Part shown: in pieces, positions 15,584 through 23,675 of the stretch
How positions within the stretch are numbered: position 1 is the first letter of the stretch
Layout: each line of letters begins with the position of its first letter
Made by a program: the position numbers and the translations under genes
Notes under the pieces: model-generated
Seen by the model: the letters and a program-made list of their open reading frames with translations, nothing else
What the model was told of the DNA's origin: nothing
The model's database searches: none
Assembly: GCA_017307285.1 (NCBI GenBank)
Contig: JAFKFI010000054.1
Span: forward strand, 124,001-188,000
Direction of reading: 5' to 3'
From: Alphaproteobacteria bacterium
GTDB taxonomy: Bacteria > Pseudomonadota > Alphaproteobacteria > Acetobacterales > Acetobacteraceae
Length of the DNA stretch: 64,000 bases

Positions 15584-17950
15584 ATGCGCACCACCTGGCT
15601 CGTCCTGCTCGCCGTGCTTCTGGTCGCCGCTGCCGGCCCGGCCTTTGCTCAGGGCACCGGTGCCTTCAGTGTCAGCTGGGCGGCACTCAGTCCCGGGAAT
15701 GACTGGGCCGCCCAGGTGGTGCGCTCGCTGTTCCCCATACCCGGCGGCACCCCCGGCACCTCGACCGGCAACGAGGCCACCGTCATCCAGCAGATCGTCG
15801 GGCAGTTCACCGCCTTCGTCGCGGCGATCGCCTGCGCCTTCGTCTCCTACACCGTCATCATGAACATCCATCGTGCCGCCGAATCCTCGCAGATCCTCGG
15901 CACCGGCCAGACCTGGATGTTCGTTGTGCGCGTCGGCTTCGCCGGCATCATGATGTTCCCGCTCGGCGGCGGCTTCTCGGCGGGGCAGGCCCTGGTCATG
16001 CAGGGTGCGATGACCGGCGTCGGCATGGCCAGGATGCTCTACACCAACGCCATCCAGGCCGTGGGTCCCGACGCCATGGTGATCGCCACGCCGATGATCC
16101 CCGGCACTGAAGCGACAGTCGCAGGGTTGATGGACAGCGAGCTCTGCATGGACCTGGTCAACCTCGCTTCGAACACCTTGAACCAGGGAGGCGGGCCGCT
16201 GATCCCGATCCCGCAGCCGATCACCGTCAACGACAACGCCAACGGCGGCTTCATCACCTATCGCTACTCCCTCTCGACAGGCAATGCCTCCGGCGATCCG
16301 ACCTGCGGCACCGTCACCATCCGTCAGCAGTTGCAAAATCCGCAAACTGTCGCCGGCATCCAAATCGATCAGGCCCCCATCCAGCAGGCCGTGCTGTCCA
16401 ATGTGCTGACCGGCTCGATCCGCAATCAAGTCGCCACCGTCGCGCAGACCCTTTGGCAGACCAAGCAGGCGTCCGCCCTGGTGCCATTGCAGGGCATCTT
16501 CACCAATGCCGTCAGCAGCTACACGAGCGGCCTGACTGCGGCAGCGACCAGCATCAGCAGCGCCCTGAACGCGGCGGTTCAGGCGAACGCCGCCCAAGCA
16601 CGCCAAGGAAATAACGACCTGCTGCAAGGTCAGGTGCAGCAATCGAGCCTCGGATGGACCGCGGCGGGCTCGTACTACCTCGAGATCGCCAAGCTCAACG
16701 CCAGTACCCTCTCGCTGCTCAACGCCACCCCGGTCACCAGCTCGCCCACCTACCAGGGCCTCGGTCCCGCCCTATCCTACGACCTGGCCCCGCTCGAAGC
16801 GGCGCAAAAAGACTTCATGACCACGATCAACTACATGGTGCAGACCACGGACGGCACCAGTTCGCCCAACGGCTCGCCGCGCACGCTCACTGATGCCAAG
16901 GAAGACCCGAATGGCCCCAGCGTTCTTGATCGCATATTGCGCGGGCTCAACCTGAATAACGGCGTCCTCACGTCGATCACCGGTTTTCTCCTGCCGACCA
17001 CCCAGGTCTGGACCGACCCGTTCGGCGGCCTCATGAAGCTCGGCCAGCTCTTGATCAATACCGCCGTGGTCGCGTTCGGGCTCGCCGCCGTCATGGACTC
17101 CGGAACACTCACCGCGGGATCCGCGATCTTCGACCTTCTCACGTTCAACTGGGGCGCGGCCACCGCAACCGTCGCCGGTCACGCCGTGATGAGCTTTCTC
17201 GCGACGCCGATATTCGCCGGATTGCTGGCGATTCTCGTCCCCGGCGTCATCATCGCCTACGTGCTGCCGATGATCCCCTACGTGATGTGGATGGCCGGGG
17301 TCGCCGGCTGGATCATCCTGGTCTGCGAGGCGATGATCGCGGTGCCGCTCTGGATGCTGGCCCACATCACCGTGGGCGGCGACGGCCTGCACGGCCGCGC
17401 CATAGAGGGATGGGGCCTGCTGTTCAACGTCGTGTTCCGACCTTCCCTGATGATCATCGGCCTGTTCCTCGGCTACTTCGTGTTCGACTGCATGTCCTGG
17501 CTGATCCGCGAGAGCTTCGGTATCGCCGCCGGCTTCGTGCTGCAGAACGGCTGGCTGATCACCAACCTGATCGGCATCGGCGTGCTCCTGTCGATCTTCG
17601 TCATGACCCACGTCGTCGCCGCCCTGATGTCCTTCCGGATGATCGCCCTGTTGCCGCACCACCTGCCTCGCCTGCTCGGCTTCACCGCCGCCAATCGCGT
17701 CGATATGGACGATTTTCAGCAGCGTGCTGCGTGGGGACCGGGCGTCCTGGTCACGAACGAGAGTCGTCGGGCTCTGGCAGGTGGCGGTCAGCAGTTTTCG
17801 GCCGGCCAGGGATCGTTGCCACGCGGGCCGGCTCGATATATTTCTGGGCCGAGTGGGGCTTCCGGCGAGGGTGCGGGAGAGGCAGGTGGGATGGACTCCA
17901 CCTTGCGGGCAGCCACCGACACCTCCGGGCAGGGAGAGGGTCATGAGTGA
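15584..17950 (+). CDS. DotA/TraY-like polytopic inner-membrane protein
   Basis: 788 residues, close to IncI TraY (about 745) and shorter than Legionella DotA. A signal peptide (about 1-22) is followed by one or two membrane helices near residues 60-145, a long periplasmic Gln/Ser-rich region, and a cluster of at least five helices between residues about 480 and 700. These include GVIIAYVLPMIPYVMWMAGV and MLAHITVGGDGLHGRAIEGW, a block I associate with DotA/TraY. The C-terminal tail is Gly/Ser-rich. Probable role: large inner-membrane component of the transfer pore. Its stop overlaps the next gene by eight bases. Confidence 0.85.
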   Translation: MRTTWLVLLAVLLVAAAGPAFAQGTGAFSVSWAALSPGNDWAAQVVRSLFPIPGGTPGTSTGNEATVIQQIVGQFTAFVAAIACAFVSYTVIMNIHRAAESSQILGTGQTWMFVVRVGFAGIMMFPLGGGFSAGQALVMQGAMTGVGMARMLYTNAIQAVGPDAMVIATPMIPGTEATVAGLMDSELCMDLVNLASNTLNQGGGPLIPIPQPITVNDNANGGFITYRYSLSTGNASGDPTCGTVTIRQQLQNPQTVAGIQIDQAPIQQAVLSNVLTGSIRNQVATVAQTLWQTKQASALVPLQGIFTNAVSSYTSGLTAAATSISSALNAAVQANAAQARQGNNDLLQGQVQQSSLGWTAAGSYYLEIAKLNASTLSLLNATPVTSSPTYQGLGPALSYDLAPLEAAQKDFMTTINYMVQTTDGTSSPNGSPRTLTDAKEDPNGPSVLDRILRGLNLNNGVLTSITGFLLPTTQVWTDPFGGLMKLGQLLINTAVVAFGLAAVMDSGTLTAGSAIFDLLTFNWGAATATVAGHAVMSFLATPIFAGLLAILVPGVIIAYVLPMIPYVMWMAGVAGWIILVCEAMIAVPLWMLAHITVGGDGLHGRAIEGWGLLFNVVFRPSLMIIGLFLGYFVFDCMSWLIRESFGIAAGFVLQNGWLITNLIGIGVLLSIFVMTHVVAALMSFRMIALLPHHLPRLLGFTAANRVDMDDFQQRAAWGPGVLVTNESRRALAGGGQQFSAGQGSLPRGPARYISGPSGASGEGAGEAGGMDSTLRAATDTSGQGEGHE

Positions 17951-18332
17951 CTATGGGGCGATGTGGGGCGCGCAACTCGTTGCGAACGAGATCTTCGCTC
18001 AGGGCTGGGCGGCCAATAGGCGTCACAACAGCAATCTGAACCAACTTGCCGCGGACAACGCGCTCCTGCGACAAGAGGGCGCACGGCTTGAGCGGCTCTA
18101 CAACGAGCTAGCTGCCAACTTCAATAAGCTTCGTGGCGGAACCGTGGATCTGGCGAAGGACTTCGATCGCCAGACGGCCGTGATCGCGCAGCTGCGCCAG
18201 GAGAAGGCTGGCCTCGATGCCGAGGTCGAGCGACTGAAGCTGAGCCTCCTCAAAGTCACGGGCGAGCTGGCGATCCTCCGTCAGATCGACAAGGAGCGCG
18301 ACCCCGAAGCCTATCGCTACCGGGACTTCTAG
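17943..18332 (+). CDS. Small coiled-coil protein coupled to the dotA-like gene
   Basis: 129 residues, ATG overlapping the dotA-like stop (ATGAGTGA). Residues about 30-115 form a predicted coiled coil (LRQEGARLERLYNELAANFN and AQLRQEKAGLDAEVERLKLS). No signal peptide or membrane helix, so cytoplasmic. The overlap implies coupled translation and a likely shared role. No family recognised. Confidence 0.7.
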   Translation: MSDYGAMWGAQLVANEIFAQGWAANRRHNSNLNQLAADNALLRQEGARLERLYNELAANFNKLRGGTVDLAKDFDRQTAVIAQLRQEKAGLDAEVERLKLSLLKVTGELAILRQIDKERDPEAYRYRDF

Positions 18333-18338
18333 CGCCTC

Positions 18339-18386
18339 GTTCGCAAACACGCGGCGCATCCTGGGCCTCTCCATCGGAGCCTCGTC
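18339..18386 (+). promoter_or_regulatory. Leader with GTTCGCA and small RBS hairpin
   Basis: GTTCGCA at 18339-18345, 48 nt before the lipoprotein ATG. CTCC-ATC-GGAG at 18369-18379 folds the GGAG ribosome site into a four-base stem, extended by GG/CC after a bulge. Confidence 0.42.
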
Positions 18387-18695
18387 ATGCGCCGCCCCTC
18401 TCTCCTCCTCGCCTTGCTCGCGGCCTGCCTCGCGGCCTGCAGCAGCGGCAATGTCAAATCCGCCAGGGACTACACCGCGCCCGCGGCGCCCCGTGTGCGC
18501 AATCCGCTGTACAATCCCTACGCTGCCTACGGCGAAGCCAACGCCACCTGGCAACCGCCGATCTTCAACCGTGACGGCACGATCGTAAAGCCGGCCGAAC
18601 CCGCCTCTCAATCCGACCGGCCCAACTACGAATTCGCGCCCTGGGCCACCGGCGCGGCCGGCGGCAACCACTTCGCCCCGCCCGGCACGTTCTGA
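18387..18695 (+). CDS. Small predicted lipoprotein
   Basis: 102 residues with a lipoprotein signal ending LAAC at residue 18 (a second LAAC ends at 14). The mature part is Pro/Asn/Tyr-rich (RNPLYNPYAAYGEANATW) with no predicted domain. Size and lipidation recall VirB7- or DotD-type lipoproteins that anchor secretion rings in the outer membrane, but there is no sequence match I can show. Confidence 0.65.
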   Translation: MRRPSLLLALLAACLAACSSGNVKSARDYTAPAAPRVRNPLYNPYAAYGEANATWQPPIFNRDGTIVKPAEPASQSDRPNYEFAPWATGAAGGNHFAPPGTF

Positions 18696-18762
18696 TCCGC
18701 CCGTCTCAGACACCCCATTCCCGCATATCGCTGCGCGGCCCACCGGCCCCCGGGGACATCCC

Positions 18763-19480
18763 CATGCTCGATCTGCTGCCAGCCGTCCGGTCGACCGCCG
18801 GTTTCTCCTGATCGTTGGAAATTTCCTGATCGTCTGCCACGAGCTCGGGTCACTACCTCGCGGCGCGCTTCTTCTGCGTTCAGGCCAAGCGGTTCGCGAT
18901 CGGCTTCGGACCCATCCTTGCGCGCGGTCGATCGGCGCGGCGCTACCTGGAGTCTCTCACAGCTGCCCTTGGATGGTCACGTGAGCTTCCAAGGCGAGCA
19001 CGATCCGGGCCGCCCCTACGCCGCCCGGCCGCGCCTGGTCCGAAGCGCCATCATCGCCGCCGAACCGCTCGCCAACCCGCTGGTCGCGATCACCGTCTTC
19101 GCGGTCATTCTCGCCACCTCCGGAGAAGCCACCGTGCTCGCGGTCTCGACCTCGATCGTCCCCGGTCAGGCCGCCGAACACGCCGGCTTTCAGCCGGGCG
19201 ATCGCATCCTCATCATGGACGGCAAGCCGATCGCCACGTTCGAGGATATGCGCCCGGTGCTGCGTGCCAGCGCTGGCAAGATCATCCGCTTCGAGGTTCA
19301 GCGAAGTGCTGGTATCGTTGACCTGTTCGCCCGGTTCGCCGGGCTTGGCACAACGCTACAAGATGGTCGGCAAATCGGTCTGCTCGGCATTTTCAGTACA
19401 ACGCTTTCCTACCGTGTCCTCCCTCCCACTGTGGCGGTCGTGCGTGCGGCCGAGAAGACCTGGATCACCATGGCCGAAAC
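18763..19480 (+). pseudogene. Remnant of an RseP-like site-2 (M50) metalloprotease
   Basis: Reading across three frames gives FLLIVGNFLIVCHELG, then HYLAARFFCVQAKRFAIGFG, then a PDZ-containing part with SIVPGQAAEHAGFQPGDRIL and GKPIATFEDMRPVLRASAGK. These match RseP-type proteases: the HELGH zinc motif, the LPLDGHV block and the PDZ domain. One extra base falls inside the HELGH codons and another shift lies about 30 bases upstream. The second zinc-ligand (C-terminal) part is missing. Either a decayed gene or a badly sequenced one. Its presence inside a transfer cluster is unusual. Confidence 0.7.
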
Positions 19481-19528
19481 CGAGCACGCAGAGCCCGACA
19501 ATGATCCGGCGAGTCAGGGCACCGTAGC

Positions 19529-20146
19529 TCATCGCGGCCAGAACGGCTCTGCGGTCGCGAGATACTCCCGCCAGCTTGCCTTGCGTCGGATCCGAATCTG
19601 AAAGTTCAACAACGCGTTGTAGAACGCGACCAGAAAAAACAGCGCGCAGAACGGCAGGAAGTTCAACGCCGACGCGATCCGCGCGGCGCTCCAGGGCGAC
19701 GACAAGGCGCTCCAGAGCCAGCCCAAGAGGAACATCCAGGCCAACGCGAACGTCGCGTAGGCGATCCGCGCCGTTTGCTTGCGGCTCGCGGCCAGTCGCG
19801 CCTCCAGCTCTGCGACCGAGAGCCCGCACGTGAACGCCGTCGCGTCCACGTCGAAGCCGCCGCCCGCCTCGGTCTTGAACCTGTCGTCATCGCGTGGGCC
19901 GCGCCGCAAAGTGGCGGCGAGGTCCCGGATGAACGACCAGCTGCGCGCGATGCGGCGCGTCCCGATCCAATCGACCGGACCGGCGGCCAGCCACCCCACC
20001 CCCCGAATGGCCCTCCCGAAAATCGAGCGCCGCCTCGCCGGCTGCCTGGTCGCCTCGGGCGAAATCGACTGCGCACCATTCCGCATATCGGACGGCGGTG
20101 GGGGCGTCCATGACGGCGATGGGCCGAGATCGATGCGCCGGTTCAT
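19529..20146 (-). CDS. TraX-like two-helix membrane protein
   Basis: 205 residues from the ATG four bases after the DsbG-like stop. A Pro-rich cytoplasmic N-terminus leads to FGRAIRGVGWLAAGPVDWIG, then residues about 130-190 hold two membrane helices (ARIAYATFALAWMFLLGWLW and LNFLPFCALFFLVAFYNALL) and a basic tail. Topology and association with a TraY/DotA-like gene suggest the IncI TraX family. I am not certain of homology. It is transcribed toward the RseP remnant as the last gene of a minus-strand operon. Confidence 0.55.
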   Translation of the reverse strand: MNRRIDLGPSPSWTPPPPSDMRNGAQSISPEATRQPARRRSIFGRAIRGVGWLAAGPVDWIGTRRIARSWSFIRDLAATLRRGPRDDDRFKTEAGGGFDVDATAFTCGLSVAELEARLAASRKQTARIAYATFALAWMFLLGWLWSALSSPWSAARIASALNFLPFCALFFLVAFYNALLNFQIRIRRKASWREYLATAEPFWPR

Positions 20147-20150
20147 CCCG

Positions 20151-21254
20151 TCAGCTCCCGATGGAGGACACCAGCGCATCGACGCTGGTCGGAATGCCGT
20201 CGATCCGCCCCTCGCTGCCATCCGCCTTTCGCCAGATGAAGGTCGGCGTGCCCTGCACGCGGATCGCCTGCGCGATCGCCATGTTGGCGTGCAGGCGATC
20301 TACCGCTTCGGCGCTCGGCGCGTCGCTCCCCCCGCCCGCCTGCCAGGATGGCACGATCTGCTCCGACGGCTTGCTGAGCAGCGCCAGCGCGCTCTTCGTG
20401 CTCTGACCATGGTCCTCGTAATCCAGCACCGACAGAGGGACGACCGACAGCTGCAGCCTGCCGCTCGCGACATAGGGCTGCAGCATCTGGTAGGCGCGCA
20501 CCGAGTAGATGCATTGCGGATCGATCAGCATCCAGAGATGCGGCGCCGAACCCGGGCCGACCGTCCCGAAACTCGCCTTCTGCATCAGCGGCAGCGCCGC
20601 CACCGTGCTGGCGGCCGCACCGGGAGCCGCCGCGGTGTTGGGTTTGGCCGGATCGCCGTCACCCACGACCACGGTCGGAACCGCGCCCGGCACGTTCGCC
20701 ACCTGCTGGCGCGTCAGATCCTTCCCGGCAGCGTCCCACATCACGCCAGGGATCAACCGCTCCTTGTCGGGTGTCGCGTAGAACACTTGGAACTGGCTGC
20801 CGCTGCGCACGAAAACACCCGATAATCCGTGCTGCGTGCCGAGCTCGGTGATGTTGCCGCTCGCCGCCGCCTCGAGTTGCACGAGCGTGAGCTCAGTGAT
20901 CGCGCCCGACACCCCGGCCAGCCCGTCGGGAGTTATCTGGAAGATCATGAACTGGTCACCGTTGCGCGCCGCGATCGATCGTAGGCCGTGCGACGCGCCC
21001 AGGTCGGTGACGACCGCGCCCGCCAAGGCCACGTGCTGCACGAAGGGAACCGCGGCGAGGGCTTCCGGAAGCGGAGGCGCCGACCTGGCCGAAGGAGCGG
21101 GCGGTGGCGAGGCATCGGTCGGCTTGGCTGCGGGCGACGCCGTCGGGCGATCGGTGACCGGGATGGCGAGCGGACCGGGCAAGGCGCAAAGCGGCGGAGC
21201 GGCGGCGAAGACGGGCGACGACGCAAGCACGGCGAGGATGATCAAGGGACGCAT
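20151..21254 (-). CDS. DsbG/DsbC-like periplasmic protein with monothiol CIYS site
   Basis: 367 residues with a signal peptide (MRPLIILAVLASSPVFA). The C-terminal domain has a thioredoxin fold with DPQCIYS at residues about 245-251, where DsbC/DsbG have a CxxC, and a cis-Pro loop GTPTF near residue 335. The second active-site cysteine is replaced by Ser. The N-terminal half contains two similar modules (ITELGTQHGLSGVFVRSG and VTDLGASHGLRSIAARNG), which look like a tandem copy of the dimerisation domain. It would act on disulfides of exported transfer proteins as a monothiol reductase, isomerase or chaperone. GGAGG precedes the ATG. Confidence 0.78.
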   Translation of the reverse strand: MRPLIILAVLASSPVFAAAPPLCALPGPLAIPVTDRPTASPAAKPTDASPPPAPSARSAPPLPEALAAVPFVQHVALAGAVVTDLGASHGLRSIAARNGDQFMIFQITPDGLAGVSGAITELTLVQLEAAASGNITELGTQHGLSGVFVRSGSQFQVFYATPDKERLIPGVMWDAAGKDLTRQQVANVPGAVPTVVVGDGDPAKPNTAAAPGAAASTVAALPLMQKASFGTVGPGSAPHLWMLIDPQCIYSVRAYQMLQPYVASGRLQLSVVPLSVLDYEDHGQSTKSALALLSKPSEQIVPSWQAGGGSDAPSAEAVDRLHANMAIAQAIRVQGTPTFIWRKADGSEGRIDGIPTSVDALVSSIGS

Positions 21255-21303
21255 TGAGACCTCCGTTGCAGGAAGCCTCACTGTGAGCATCCGGTCTGCG
21301 AAC
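21255..21303 (-). promoter_or_regulatory. Leader of the DsbG-like gene with GTTCGCA and RBS hairpin
   Basis: On the minus strand GTTCGCA (21297-21303) is about 45 nt before the ATG. GAGGCTTCC (21271-21279) pairs over nine positions, two of them G-U, with GGAGGTCTC (21256-21264), which contains the whole ribosome site. Confidence 0.5.
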
Positions 21304-21312
21304 GGGAGACGC

Positions 21313-21804
21313 CTACTGCTTGATCCTGGTATGGCGGGCGAACCGCTCGAACCATTGAAAGGTCCTGGAGTCGGCGGAAAGTCGATCGGGTGTGATGGGC
21401 TTGCCGTTCACCCCATGATCCGAGAGGAAAGGCGACAACTGGGCAACTGCGAGGTTCAAGAATTCGCTCGTGCCGGCCTCGCCCGGAGCAGCCCACGCCG
21501 CATAGACTTGGGCGGCCTCGAGTTTCGCGCGCGCGGCTGGAAGGCTGGCTGGCGCGGCTAGCTGGATCTGACGCAAGGCGCTTTTCCACGCCGATCTCAG
21601 GTCTTCCAATTCCGCGCACAACCGAGGCTGATCGAGCGCGTCTTCGGAAAACTGCGCCACCCACCTCGCATGATATCGGATAAAATCCGCCGAGAGCTCG
21701 ATTAGTCTCAGGTCCGCAATCGACTGTGATCGCGACCCACCCGGCGGATGTGCGGTATTGCGATTTCCGCCTGCCTTCGAGTCCCTCTCCGTTCTATCCA
21801 ACAT
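21313..21804 (-). CDS. Helical cytoplasmic protein of unknown function
   Basis: 163 residues with GAGGAG before the ATG. The first 25 residues are polar and disordered-looking; the rest is helical (LCAELEDLRSAWKSALRQIQ and AARAKLEAAQVYAAWAAPGE). No signal peptide or membrane segment. It precedes the DsbG-like gene on the same strand, with the GTTCGCA leader between them, so it may belong to the transfer regulon. No family recognised. Confidence 0.6.
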   Translation of the reverse strand: MLDRTERDSKAGGNRNTAHPPGGSRSQSIADLRLIELSADFIRYHARWVAQFSEDALDQPRLCAELEDLRSAWKSALRQIQLAAPASLPAARAKLEAAQVYAAWAAPGEAGTSEFLNLAVAQLSPFLSDHGVNGKPITPDRLSADSRTFQWFERFARHTRIKQ

Positions 21805-23675
21805 GATCGATGCTCCTCGCCGGAAGCCCGGCCTTTCCTGGTTGCAGCAGGCTGTCTCCCACTCTCAAAGCGTCAGCTCGGAGCAGGGCGGCGCGGAGAC
21901 GGGGCCTTGGAAACGGCGAATACACCGCATGACGATCACAGTGCAAAGAGTCCGTGTCGAAATAATGATTGGCCGCCGGTCGTTGGCCAGGAAATTTCGT
22001 CAAAAACCGGCGAAGCTTGACCATCCTCTATCGCTCCGATGAGCGTAAGTCTCATCGCTGCTTATCAGATACCCCAAACAACGCCAATGGCCGCAGCATG
22101 GGCGTTCGTCCCGGTTCTGTACTGTCTTCGAGATCCAAGTACAAACATGGCGGGACCGATCTGTCAAAATGCGGCAGCGCAATTGCTTCGAGCGATCGCA
22201 GGCGTTATTCTGCCGTTAACCGTGCGTTTCCGTGACTCGCTTTCGAAGCCCCGTCCCACTCCGCGAGCCTGGGGGAGGCCTTTGACGACGGCGCGTACAC
22301 GCGTCCGCTCACGGCTTAGTGTACCGTGGGAGGAGACTTCAAGTTAACCGACGAATTCGTTCTTCCGCCGCTCCTGGAAACGGGGATACGACTTAGCTGA
22401 GGAGAATTCGGTCTTCCGCCAGGGAGCCGACATACTTGCGCCCGCCTTCTCGTCTGTCAGTACCCGTGCACTTTCGTTACGATGTCGCGAGGTGGCCCAC
22501 CGTCCTACGAGCTCCGCAGCGCGTCGGCACGACCAGGTGCGAACAGATGCGGGATTACCGGAACGGCGGGCGACGGTTGAGCAAAGCTCCAAGGTCGAGC
22601 TGATGATGGAGACGAGGAAATAGCGTCCGAAAGTCGGCAGGCTGGCTCAGAAAGCGCCGGCGGCGCCATGCCGATGGACGGGCGGTTCCGCGTTCAGCGC
22701 CCGGGATGCAGCCCAGCCGCCAGACCGAACGGATCCTGCTCGATCGCCTTCAGCCGTTGACAAAGGTAGCGTCGCTCCTGAACCGTTAAGGTCCACTGAA
22801 GCTGCGCCCCGCTTCGGCCGTGGCGATGCTGGTGGCGGATACTGCCGTTTCGCGACGTGGGGCCCTCGGGAAGCACAGCGAGCCGTCCGTATGGCGGGCC
22901 TCCGGCCGCAGCCATTTCTCGAACTCGTCCGCCGTTTCGGCATCCCGCCCTCGCTGTCACATTCCCGACAAAGAGAGCAGGGATCGTCTGCGAACGCCAA
23001 ACCGCACCGCCCGTCTGGGAGAGCGGGCGTGATTCCGCTCGACAGAGACGGGCGTCAGAGCATCATGCCGCCCTCGTCTTTCTTGCCCCCTCGGACAACG
23101 ATCACCAGGGCGTCGCCCGGCACCGGTCGTTGCAGCATGAGCGCTTCGGCCGCTGGTCCAGTCGTCCAGCAGTCGATCTCGTCCTGCGGCACCAGGATCG
23201 CCGGCAGCGCCTTGGGATGGAACGACCCGACCAGCGCGTTCGGCTCGGTCGTCGAGAAGCAGTATCAGAGATAGGCCATTTCAGCCCTGGACGTCTACGG
23301 CGGAAGTCCCGCCACGATCAGGCCGATCCCAAACCCGATCATCCCGGGGCCCAGCGACAGTCCATCATTCGACGGAGTGAAACCCCTTTGTGATTCAGGA
23401 CAGGATCTCGAGACAATCGTTCAAATCCGCGCGGCGTGGCATCCTGTCCACGCGATCTCGTTGAGGCCACCCACCATGGATCGCCTCGCGGTCTGGGAAC
23501 GGTCTGTTCGAATCGGCGGTGGCCGATGGCGCGGTGACGATCCAGCCGCACCCGATCTCCATTTTTCGTGATCCCGGCAGTAGCCTTGCACGGCCCTGAA
23601 AGACAGCTCAGCCTTGGTCTGACTTGAGGTCTGGCTGCCCGCTTGTGGGGGGCCGGCAAGGCCGGGAGGAAGACG
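21805..23675. other. 1.9-kb stretch without an intact gene
   Basis: No open frame here has convincing protein character from end to end. A 7-bp inverted repeat (CGATGAG, seven-base spacer, CTCATCG, 22037-22057) may be an operator for the minus-strand genes to the left. Around 22700-22990 the minus strand shows protein-like fragments in more than one frame (AETADEFEKWLRPEARHTDG; TLTVQERRYLCQRLKAIEQD) that I cannot assign. An SRAP remnant is listed separately. A GTTCGCA copy (minus, 22989-22995) lies before these fragments. The stretch looks like decayed coding DNA at the edge of the transfer cluster. Confidence 0.5.
23055..23262 (-). pseudogene. C-terminal remnant of an SRAP (YedK/HMCES-like) protein
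   Basis: About 68 codons read YCFSTTEPNALVGSFHPKAL, then ILVPQDEIDCWTTG and RPVPGDALVIVVRGGKKDEG before TGA. This matches the C-terminal part of SOS-response-associated peptidases, which crosslink to abasic sites in single-stranded DNA. A TGA lies directly upstream and the catalytic N-terminal Cys is absent, so only a fragment survives. Confidence 0.68.

Noticed and set aside
15564..15600. Leader hairpin of the dotA-like gene as a rho-independent terminator
   Set aside because: No T-tract follows; the 3' arm is directly followed by the start codon, so an RBS-masking role is more likely.
22039..22592. Several 80-100 codon frames in the gap after the transfer cluster
   Set aside because: No ribosome sites, random composition and no recognisable motifs; they overlap each other in several frames.
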